Of a stretch of DNA of 44,650 nt, positions 1-5,974 are shown piece by piece (the first letter of the stretch is position 1; every line of letters begins with the position of its first letter). The notes beneath the pieces are model-generated. The model worked only from the letters and a program-made list of their open reading frames with translations, had not been told where the DNA came from and did not search any database. The DNA lies in contig JBDREM010000231.1 of NCBI GenBank assembly GCA_043819695.1, positions 1 through 44,650 on the forward strand, in the 5' to 3' direction. This DNA comes from CAYLQD01 sp043819695 (GTDB lineage Bacteria; Planctomycetota; PUPC01). Made by a program: the position numbers and the translations under genes.

Positions 1-72
1 TCGGTGCCGCTCCCTCTGGAAGAGTTATCGACATAATGACTTACGAACCTTTAGTAGAAAATCGGACAGTAA

Positions 73-330
73 AACTATCTACTTGCCGATCAATTCGGAC
101 ACCTGCCGTCGCCTAAGCTCGTTGGGACAGCATTTCAGCGGATCATTAAGCAGGCCGACATCAAGCGGATTCGGGTGCGTGACCTACGCCATTGTCTTGG
201 CAGCATATGGGCCCAGCGTGTGGCCGTGCCCGTCCTCAAGGAAATGATGGGCCACGCGAGCGTCAAGACGACGGAACGCTACATTCACGTAAGCGGCGAG
301 GTGTTCCGCCTGAGCATCACCCAGCCATAA
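73..330 (+). pseudogene. Tyrosine recombinase (phage-type integrase), C-terminal relic
   Basis: The frame is open from just after a TAA at 70-72 to the TAA at 328-330 and reads as the C-terminal part of a tyrosine integrase. It shows the box II motif VRDLRHCLGS, then MMGHASVKTTERYIHV with the second conserved His and the Tyr nucleophile. The usual HDLRH has become RDLRH, so the first His is lost. There is no start codon, no N-terminal domain and no first catalytic Arg, so this is a remnant and not a working enzyme. It ends 23 bases from the 3' end of tRNA-Lys, the usual target of such enzymes, which fits a decayed island that once integrated there. Confidence 0.7.
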
Positions 331-353
331 CTGACTGCCGCCCATTGGGTTAC

Positions 354-429
354 TGGTACGCCCTCCAGGACTCGAACCTGGAGCCCTCTGATTAAGAGTC
401 AGATGCTCTGCCAATTGAGCTAAGGGCGC
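354..429 (-). tRNA. tRNA-Lys (anticodon CTT)
   Basis: The minus strand folds as a cloverleaf: acceptor GCGCCCT pairs with AGGGCGT (one G-U), D stem GCTC/GAGC, anticodon stem TCTGA/TCAGA with loop CTCTTAA (anticodon CTT, codon AAG), and T arm CCAGG-TTCGAGT-CCTGG. Discriminator A and an encoded CCA follow (354-356). It starts only 11 bases after the stop codon of the upstream STAS gene, so it has no promoter of its own in the gap and is probably co-transcribed with that gene or started from inside it. Confidence 0.95.
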
Positions 430-440
430 ATCGACCGGCA

Positions 441-809
441 TCATCCCCCGAGGCGGAACGCTTCCAGCGCTTCGCCCTCGGAACTGTAAATGTCAAACAC
501 CTTGTCGAGGCGTGTGATCTCGAAGACCTCGTAAATCGGCGGCGTAATGCTGCAAAGCTTCAGGGTGGCCTTGTTCGTCCGCAAGGCCTTGTGAAGCGAA
601 ATGAGCTTGCCCAGCATGGCGCTTGAGAGATAGCGCACGTTCTCCATGTTGATGAGCATCTTGGATACGCCGCCGCTTTCGGCCATCTTCGTCAACTCCG
701 AGCCGATCAGGTTAATGTTCCGCTGATCGACCACCTTCGCCTCGGTGAAGTGGACGATGGTGACGCCGTTCTGCACATGCGACATCAGCCTCGATGCGCT
801 CGCATCCAT
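441..809 (-). CDS. STAS-domain protein (anti-anti-sigma factor-like)
   Basis: This 122-residue protein is a single STAS domain like the SpoIIAA/RsbV anti-sigma factor antagonists, which are switched by phosphorylation of a Ser and bind an anti-sigma kinase. The conserved helix start appears as YLSSAMLGKL, with candidate phosphoacceptors Ser62/Ser63 where DSSGLG is usual. The ATG at 809 is preceded by an AAGGAAG ribosome site, which decides it over an in-frame ATG at 845 that has none. No anti-sigma kinase lies beside it. A SpoIIE-type phosphatase elsewhere in the window (42199-43029) could act on a protein of this class, but that link is inference. tRNA-Lys follows directly. Confidence 0.88.
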   Translation of the reverse strand: MDASASRLMSHVQNGVTIVHFTEAKVVDQRNINLIGSELTKMAESGGVSKMLINMENVRYLSSAMLGKLISLHKALRTNKATLKLCSITPPIYEVFEITRLDKVFDIYSSEGEALEAFRLGG

Positions 810-845
810 GTTCGCTTCCTTTCCGAAGGACCCGGCATTGGCCAC

Positions 846-873
846 ATTCTAGCGCTTTCTCGCAGCTTGTCAA
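846..873 (-). promoter_or_regulatory. Sigma70-type promoter of the STAS gene
   Basis: The minus strand reads TTGACA (868-873), a 16-base spacer and TAGAAT (846-851). The predicted start of transcription is near 839, about 30 bases before the ATG at 809. Confidence 0.75.
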
Positions 874-913
874 TTGGAAGATGAGTTCGGCCCGCAGTTT
901 CTTGTCCGCTCCG

Positions 914-1153
914 CTACTTCTTGTGCGCCCTTGCCCCCGCCAGGCCAGCGACAACGGCCGCGAAAATCGCCACTTTCAAGGCCGTGTACCACGATATCGT
1001 TCCGGCCACAAGGCCTTGTTCCACAGCGCCGGGGAAAAGATCCGGAATCGTCCACGCCCACAACACCTTCACCAGCAGCAACACCGCGACGAACGCGACC
1101 GCAGCCAGAACAAGCAAGCCGGGCAACAGCGGCAGAAGCCATATCTTCTTCAT
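914..1153 (-). CDS. Small two-helix membrane protein, function unknown
   Basis: This 79-residue protein has two clear hydrophobic segments (about residues 5-33 and 57-74), a Lys-containing N-terminus and a basic C-terminal tail, so both ends probably lie in the cytoplasm. The ATG at 1153 has a strong GGAGGGG ribosome site and overlaps the gltX stop codon as ATGA, so it is translationally coupled to gltX. I do not recognise a family. A longer reading of the same frame up to 1321 lies inside gltX and is rejected. Confidence 0.65.
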   Translation of the reverse strand: MKKIWLLPLLPGLLVLAAVAFVAVLLLVKVLWAWTIPDLFPGAVEQGLVAGTISWYTALKVAIFAAVVAGLAGARAHKK

Positions 1154-2610
1154 CGTTCCCCTCCAGCAAGCCTTGCCAGGGCATCTTCCAACCTCGCGGT
1201 GCACCGCTCCTTGCCGAGGATTTGCATGGACTCGAAGAGCGGCGGCGATTGGGCGCTGCCCGTGATCGCGACCCGCAGCGTCATGAAAAGCTGGTTGACC
1301 TTCAGCCCAAGCTGTTCGCAAAGCCGGCGCCCCAACGCCTCCAGCGGCTCCGTCGCCCAGTCATCGAGCGCGCCAAATGCGTCGATGCTCGCCTTCAGAG
1401 CATCGGTTGTTGTCTCGGGTGTCATCTTGTTCGCGACGAGCAGCTCGGGCTCGTACGGGAGATCGTCGGTGAAGAAGAACCACGTCCACTTGTCGAACTC
1501 GGAGAGGGTCTTCATCCGCTCTTGGATGATCTCGACCATTTTGAGCGCGTGCGGCCCGTCGAGCGTTCCCTCCGCCGCGAACGGCCGCAGGCGCTCGGTC
1601 AGTTCCTCGACGCTGAGGCTGCGGATGTACATCCCGTTCAGCCATTCGAGCTTGGTGAGGTCGAATATCGGCGCGCTCGTGCTGACGCGGTCCCACGAAA
1701 ACTTGCGGATCATCGTGTCGAGGTCGAAGATCTCTTTGCCCTCTTCGGTCGAGAAGCCCATCAGCGCAAGGAAGTTCAGCATCGCCTCGGGCAGGAACCC
1801 TTGCTCGCGGTACCAGTCGAGCGAGGTCGGGTTCTTCCGCTTGCTGATCTTCGACTTGTCCTTGTTTCGCAGGAGCGGCATGTGCGCGAACTGCGGCAGT
1901 TCCCAGCCGAACGCCTTGTAGAGCATGACGTGCTTCGGCGTCGAGTTGACCCACTCTTCGGCGCGGATCACGTGGGTGATGCCCATCAGGTGATCGTCGA
2001 CGACGTTCGCGAGGTGGTACGTCGGGAAGCCGTCGGACTTCACAAGGACTTGGTCGTCGATCACGCTGTTCTGGAAGACTACGGGCTCGCCCTTCTTGCG
2101 GACGAGGTCAACGTACCTCGTCTCGCCCTCCGTGGGGACCTTGAGCCGGATGACGGCTTTCCCGCCGGCAGCAAGGCGCCGCTCGACCTCGTCCTTCGGC
2201 AAATCGCGGCAGCGGCCGTCGTACATCGGCGGTTGCTTTTTCCGCTGCATCTCGTCGCGCATCGCTTTCAGCCGCTCGGGGGGGCAGAAGCAATAGTAGG
2301 CGTGCCCGCTGTCGATGAGTTGCTGCGCGTGCTCCTTGTAGATCCCGCTCCGCTCCGACTGCCGATAGGGGCCGTACGGTCCGCCGAGGTCGGGGCCTTC
2401 GTCGTATTCGATACCGACCCAGCGCAGCGCGCGGAAGATCGCCTCTTCCGATTCCTTCGTCGAGCGCTCGCGGTCGGTATCCTCGATGCGCAGGACGAAC
2501 TTGCCGCCTTCGTGCCTCGCGAACGCCATGTCGAACAGGGCGATGTAGGCCGTGCCGACGTGCGGGTCGCCCGTCGGGCTGGGCGCGATTCTCACTCTCA
2601 CTTCGCTCAT
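1150..2610 (-). CDS. gltX: Glutamate--tRNA ligase
   Basis: This is a class I aminoacyl-tRNA synthetase that charges tRNA-Glu in the cytoplasm. The 486-residue length is normal for bacterial GltX. The N-terminus carries the signature APSPTGDPHVGTAY, where HVGT replaces HIGH, then LRIEDTDRERS. The KMSKS loop is KISKR at about residues 254-258. The C-terminal third is the anticodon-binding helical region. The frame is open far upstream, but the ATG at 2610 is preceded by AGGAGG at normal spacing and gives the expected N-terminus. From sequence alone a discriminating and a non-discriminating (Glu/Gln) enzyme cannot be told apart. No gatCAB genes are in the window. Confidence 0.95.
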   Translation of the reverse strand: MSEVRVRIAPSPTGDPHVGTAYIALFDMAFARHEGGKFVLRIEDTDRERSTKESEEAIFRALRWVGIEYDEGPDLGGPYGPYRQSERSGIYKEHAQQLIDSGHAYYCFCPPERLKAMRDEMQRKKQPPMYDGRCRDLPKDEVERRLAAGGKAVIRLKVPTEGETRYVDLVRKKGEPVVFQNSVIDDQVLVKSDGFPTYHLANVVDDHLMGITHVIRAEEWVNSTPKHVMLYKAFGWELPQFAHMPLLRNKDKSKISKRKNPTSLDWYREQGFLPEAMLNFLALMGFSTEEGKEIFDLDTMIRKFSWDRVSTSAPIFDLTKLEWLNGMYIRSLSVEELTERLRPFAAEGTLDGPHALKMVEIIQERMKTLSEFDKWTWFFFTDDLPYEPELLVANKMTPETTTDALKASIDAFGALDDWATEPLEALGRRLCEQLGLKVNQLFMTLRVAITGSAQSPPLFESMQILGKERCTARLEDALARLAGGER

Positions 2611-2650
2611 CGTTCCTCCTGCCACGAACCGCGCGAACGTTGCAGCGGCG

Positions 2651-2679
2651 ATTATAGGAGCATTCGGGCGGCCGGGCAA
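2651..2679 (-). promoter_or_regulatory. Sigma70-type promoter of gltX
   Basis: The minus strand has TTGCCC (2674-2679), a 17-base spacer and a consensus TATAAT (2651-2656). Transcription would start near 2644, giving a leader of about 34 bases that holds the AGGAGG site of gltX. Confidence 0.75.
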
Positions 2680-3442
2680 GCTTGTGCCTCGGCCAAGCCA
2701 TTTGCGTTGTGGCCTTGCGCGGGTGTTCGAGGGACTCGTTCTCGTCCTCGTCGTCGTGCTCGTCGTCGGCTTTTCCGTGTTCGGGGGACGCGTACGGGCC
2801 GACAGGGCGATGTGGGCTCGGAACGGCTCCGCGAAGGCGGAGTCTCCTCTTCCGCCCCGATTGCTGACTTCCACCCCGATTGCGGACTGCCACTTTTTCG
2901 CCGCGCCCGAAACGTCAGGCGGCTCGCTCGAGGCTCCGGGCCAGGTCCCTCCGCTTCTCCTTCACGCGTCCCAGCGCGGTCGCGAGCATCACGACGAGGG
3001 CAAGGCCGCAGCGAACTCGCATCTTCGCAAGGCCGCCCTTTTTGTTTTCGTGCTGCCGGGGTCGATTTTCGGATTTCGTGCGAGCCGCGAATCATAAGTC
3101 GCGGACTTCCATTCAAAACCTGGGGTAAGAACTTTTTTCGCCCCCGCCTATCCCCACAATCCCCTTACGGTTCTGATCGAAGCAAATGCTTAGTTTCTCT
3201 GGAGGAATGGCGAGACGACAGCCAGGATTCCATTCAAGAATAGTCTTAACTGTGTCCGAGCGCGTCGACCTGTTCGTCGGGGCATGTGACCGGAGGTCGC
3301 TCCGAAAAGAAGGGGCGATCTGCAATTGGAATGCAACTGAAGGAACAGGCCCCGGGCAGTTGCGTGGTTTTCTTCAGGGGAGGAGGTGTGCCGCGGCGTG
3401 CGTTTTTGAGCGAGGGGAGCTATGCGCCGTCAAGTGCTTGCG
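2680..3442. other. Long intergenic stretch, mostly unexplained
   Basis: Apart from the weak 35-residue frame at 2915-3022, I see no gene here. Frames that cover it on either strand lack ribosome sites, run through the antisense of tRNA-Ala, or are out-of-frame readings of gltX. Base composition shifts toward AT around 3120-3260. The overlap of several Arg/Pro/Ser-rich frames is typical of high-GC non-coding or decayed DNA. Confidence 0.5.
2915..3022 (-). CDS. Possible 35-residue small protein (weak candidate)
   Basis: An ATG at 3022 opens a short frame reading MRVRCGLALVVMLATALGRV and then a charged helix-like tail rich in Arg, Lys and Glu. It has a short hydrophobic stretch followed by a likely amphipathic helix. 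There is no convincing ribosome site and no recognised family. The stretch 2680-3430 contains no other supportable gene, so this may be real, the remains of a decayed gene, or chance. Confidence 0.2.
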   Translation of the reverse strand: MRVRCGLALVVMLATALGRVKEKRRDLARSLERAA

Positions 3443-3518
3443 TGGTGGAGGCAAGGGGACTCGAACCCCTGACCTTATGGCTGCCAGCCATACGCTCTCC
3501 CAACTGAGCTATGCCCCC
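3443..3518 (-). tRNA. tRNA-Ala (anticodon GGC)
   Basis: The minus strand gives acceptor GGGGGCA pairing with TGCCTCC, D stem GCTC/GAGC, anticodon stem TATGG/CCATA with loop CTGGCAG (anticodon GGC, codon GCC), and a standard TTCGAGT T loop. CCA is encoded at 3443-3445. It is transcribed from its own strong promoter. Confidence 0.95.
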
Positions 3519-3547
3519 GGATTGTCAATATCCCGCCAACGCGCGCC

Positions 3548-3575
3548 ATTATAGTTCATCCGCCCGCGTTGTCAA
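3548..3575 (-). promoter_or_regulatory. Promoter of tRNA-Ala
   Basis: The minus strand shows consensus TTGACA (3570-3575), a 16-base spacer and consensus TATAAT (3548-3553), about 30 bases upstream of the tRNA. This is the closest match to the sigma70 consensus in the window, as expected for a stable RNA gene. Confidence 0.85.
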
Positions 3576-3620
3576 CGACGGAGCTTCGCTACGCCGCACC
3601 AACACAAGATCGGAACAGCG

Positions 3621-3764
3621 CCAATACTCAAGATACAAGAGACAAATAGATCTCAAACTCCAAGCACCAATTCTCCTACGCGCAACCCTCTGGGATCCCG
3701 AGCGGATTGGGACTTGTGTATTGTAACTTGGATATTGTTTGTATCTTGTGTCTTGAGGTTTTGG
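3621..3764. repeat. Imperfect palindromic element (MITE-like), AT-rich
   Basis: The left arm, from 3627 (CTCAAGATACAAGAGACAAA), matches the reverse complement of the right arm ending near 3757 (CTCAAGACACAAGATACAAA). Similarity continues inward over about 45 bases per arm, with a GC-rich centre around 3680-3700. The AT-rich composition differs sharply from neighbouring genes. There is no open frame. It looks like a non-autonomous palindromic element between tRNA-Ala and the methyltransferase gene. Confidence 0.65.
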
Positions 3765-3785
3765 CAAGGCACCCCATTCCTACAC

Positions 3786-3814
3786 TTGACGCGGCCGCGC
3801 GCGGCGTGTAACCT
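3786..3814 (+). promoter_or_regulatory. Promoter of the methyltransferase gene, predicted leaderless
   Basis: TTGACG (3786-3791), a 17-base spacer and TAACCT (3809-3814). Only six bases (GCCGAC) separate the -10 box from the GTG start at 3821, so transcription should begin at or next to the start codon. Confidence 0.65.
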
Positions 3815-3820
3815 GCCGAC

Positions 3821-4624
3821 GTGGCGACTGAAGAAGGTAAACTCCCGCTCGACTCGATCATCTGCGGCGATGCGCTCGAGACGCTCCAAGCGCTGCCGGC
3901 GAACTCCGTCCACCTGATGATCACGTCGCCGCCGTACAATCTCGACAAGCCATACGCGAACCACGACGACGATCTCGACTACGGCGAATACCTGGACTGG
4001 ATGGGGCGGGTGTGGGAGGCGGCGAAGCGCGTGCTCGTCTCCGGCGGCCGCATCTGCATCAACATCGGCGAGAACAAGCGCCAGAACATCACCGAGCCGA
4101 CGTACAGCGCCTTCATCCGGCAGCTTGTCGAACTGGAGATGCTCTACCGCGGCACGATCATCTGGAACAAGAACAGCGCGGCCAAGCACTGCGCGTGGGG
4201 AAGCTGGAAGAGCTGCTCGAATCCGCACATCGTACCGAGGCACGAGTACATCATTGTCTTCAGCAAGGGCCGGTGGAAGCTCGAGGGGCCGAAAGAGGAT
4301 TCCGACATCACCGACGTGGAGTTCATGGACGCGACCCGCAGCGTGTGGAGCTTCGGGACCGAGAGCAAGAAGCGGGCCGGGCATCCCGCCCCGTTTCCCG
4401 AAAAGCTGCCCGAGCGGCTGATCAAGTATTACTCATACAAGGGGAACGTCGTGCTCGACATGTTCGCGGGGAGCGGGACGACGGGCGTCGTCGCGCGGCG
4501 CCTCGGGCGGCACTTCGTCCTGATCGACAACTCGAAGAAGTATTGCAAGCTTGCACAAAAGCGGTTCGAGGGCGAGCGCGGCCTCTTCGCGCCCGGGGTG
4601 CCGGAGATTCTTACGTCGGTTTAG
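3821..4624 (+). CDS. DNA methyltransferase, beta-class (N4-cytosine or N6-adenine)
   Basis: This 267-residue enzyme transfers a methyl group from S-adenosylmethionine to an exocyclic amino group of a base in DNA. The catalytic motif IV TSPPYN is at residues 35-40. The SAM-binding motif I FAGSGTTG comes late, at about 215-222, which is the beta-class order. The SPPY form leans toward N4-cytosine but does not prove it. The target-recognition region lies between the two motifs. No restriction endonuclease or specificity gene is adjacent, so it appears solitary. The GTG start has no ribosome site, which fits a leaderless transcript from the promoter at 3786-3814. Confidence 0.88.
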   Translation: MATEEGKLPLDSIICGDALETLQALPANSVHLMITSPPYNLDKPYANHDDDLDYGEYLDWMGRVWEAAKRVLVSGGRICINIGENKRQNITEPTYSAFIRQLVELEMLYRGTIIWNKNSAAKHCAWGSWKSCSNPHIVPRHEYIIVFSKGRWKLEGPKEDSDITDVEFMDATRSVWSFGTESKKRAGHPAPFPEKLPERLIKYYSYKGNVVLDMFAGSGTTGVVARRLGRHFVLIDNSKKYCKLAQKRFEGERGLFAPGVPEILTSV

Positions 4625-4714
4625 GTCGCCCGTTCCGCCCGCACCAGCCAAACCCACAGCTTCGGCTCGCCGGGGAAGCATTTTAAGCCCCGGGCCTGCG
4701 CTCCGCGTGGTCTA

Positions 4715-4743
4715 TTGCACCGAGCCTCCGTTTTCGCAATAAT
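4715..4743 (+). promoter_or_regulatory. Promoter of the hyp operon
   Basis: TTGCAC (4715-4720), a 17-base spacer and AATAAT (4738-4743), followed by AGGAGG (4751-4756) and the hypA GTG at 4764. The leader would be only about 14 bases. Confidence 0.65.
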
Positions 4744-4763
4744 CACGGTCAGGAGGTGTGCGG

Positions 4764-5114
4764 GTGCACGAGCTGAGCGTCGCGCAGAGCATTTGCGAGA
4801 GCGTTCGGGAGCGCGCCGGCGGGCTGCGCATCGAGGAGATGATCGTCGAGGTCGGAGCGCTCTCGGGCGTGAATTGCGAATCGCTCGCGTTCGTGTTGCC
4901 CGACGCGGCGCAGATGTGCAACCTCGACCTCGCCGGCTTCACCATCGAGCCGGTGGCCGCGCAGGCTGAGTGCGAATGCGGCAACGTCTACGAGGCGCGC
5001 GAACTGCTCGAACCGTGTCCGAAATGCGGCGGATTCGAGCGCTCGATCACCGGCGGCGAAGATGTCGTCGTCAGCAAGTTGATTGCGGCGGAGGAAGATG
5101 AGCAAGCGAATTGA
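4764..5114 (+). CDS. hypA: Hydrogenase nickel-incorporation protein HypA
   Basis: HypA delivers nickel, with HypB, to the large subunit of NiFe-hydrogenase. This 116-residue protein starts at the GTG at 4764, chosen because it gives the N-terminus MHEL, whose His2 binds nickel, and because AGGAGG sits seven bases upstream. A GTG two codons earlier would bury His2. The zinc site is present as Cys70, Cys72, Cys85 and Cys88. The first pair is CxC where CxxC is more usual. It is the first gene of hypABFCDE and overlaps hypB by 17 bases. Confidence 0.93.
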   Translation: MHELSVAQSICESVRERAGGLRIEEMIVEVGALSGVNCESLAFVLPDAAQMCNLDLAGFTIEPVAAQAECECGNVYEARELLEPCPKCGGFERSITGGEDVVVSKLIAAEEDEQAN

Positions 5115-5781
5115 GCTCGACAGGATAATCATCGACAAGGATCAGAAGGTCGCGCTGAGGAACCGCGCGGCCATCGACAAGGCGGGCGTGCTGGCGCTCA
5201 ACCTGATCGGCTCGCCCGGGTGCGGGAAGACGACGCTGCTCGAGCGGACGATCGCCGCGCTGCACGATCCGCCCGACGGCCGGTCGCCGCTCCGGGTCGG
5301 CGTGATCGAGGGCGACGTGCAATGCACGTTCGACCGCGACCGCATCATCGCCGCCGGCGCCGCGGCCACGCAGATCGAGACGGCCGGTGCGTGCAGGCTC
5401 GACGCCGCGATGGTCGAGAACGCGCTGCCGAGCATCCCGCTCGACGAGATCGACATCCTCGTCATCGAGAACGTCGGCAACCTGGTCTGCCCGTCGGGGC
5501 TCGTCCTCGGCGAGCACGTCAAGGTCGCGATGGTCAGCACGCCCGAGGGCGATGAGAAGCCTGCGAAATATCCCGCGCTCTTCGTTCGCGCCGACCTCGT
5601 CCTCATCACGAAGACCGACCTGCTGCCGTACCTTGACTTCAATCTGGAGCGCGCAGTGAGCGACTGCCGCAAGCTGAACAGCAAGGCGAGGGCGTTCGCG
5701 CTCTCCGCGAAGACCGGAGAAGGGATGGCGGCGTGGATCGATCATCTCCGCGCGCTGAGAGATGCTCACAGGACATCGTAG
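5098..5781 (+). CDS. hypB: Hydrogenase maturation GTPase HypB
   Basis: HypB is the GTPase that drives nickel insertion into NiFe-hydrogenase. The 227-residue protein has the P-loop GSPGCGKTT (about 38-46), the segment QIETAGACRLDA and NVGNLVCPSG. In well-studied HypB proteins the G-domain metal site is a Cys-His pair plus a second Cys. Here the pair is Cys99-Arg100, so the His is replaced, while Cys131 is kept. There is no His-rich or CxxCGC N-terminal nickel store. The ATG at 5098 has a GAGGAAG site and lies inside the end of hypA, so the two are translationally coupled. Confidence 0.93.
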   Translation: MSKRIELDRIIIDKDQKVALRNRAAIDKAGVLALNLIGSPGCGKTTLLERTIAALHDPPDGRSPLRVGVIEGDVQCTFDRDRIIAAGAAATQIETAGACRLDAAMVENALPSIPLDEIDILVIENVGNLVCPSGLVLGEHVKVAMVSTPEGDEKPAKYPALFVRADLVLITKTDLLPYLDFNLERAVSDCRKLNSKARAFALSAKTGEGMAAWIDHLRALRDAHRTS

Positions 5782-5789
5782 GCGAACGG

Positions 5790-5943
5790 GTGTAACTGGG
5801 AGAAATGGAACAATGGAAAAATGGGAAAGAACCTTCCGGCTGCCGCATCAGCGGCAGCAGGAGTTCTCTTCTTCCCCTTTCCCCCGGCTCCCGAAGGGAG
5901 ACGCTTTTCCCTTTTCCCCATCTTACACCTTCCCATCTTACAC
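5790..5943. repeat. Palindromic element between hypB and hypF
   Basis: Outer inverted repeat GTGTAA (5790-5795) and TTACAC (5938-5943) continues as imperfectly matching purine-rich and pyrimidine-rich arms. The right arm carries a tandem TCTTACACC-like unit. Inside is a perfect hairpin GCTGCCGC-ATCA-GCGGCAGC (5839-5858) and a smaller CTCCC/GGGAG hairpin. It is non-coding and AT-richer than its surroundings. It breaks an otherwise overlapping operon and ends only a few bases before the expected hypF start. Confidence 0.7.
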
Positions 5944-5974
5944 TTGCTGAAGTTCGAGGGCCGCGACGACGCGC

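Noticed and set aside
2552..3097. Plus-strand frame with a hydrophobic stretch rich in Val and Leu
   Set aside because: It overlaps the start and promoter of gltX on the other strand and has no ribosome site; the Val/Leu run is the reverse reading of a GA/CGA-rich low-complexity tract.
3186..3554. Plus-strand open frame of 122 codons
   Set aside because: It runs through the antisense of tRNA-Ala and contains the well-known false peptide GGGKGTRTPDL that arises from reading across a tRNA gene.
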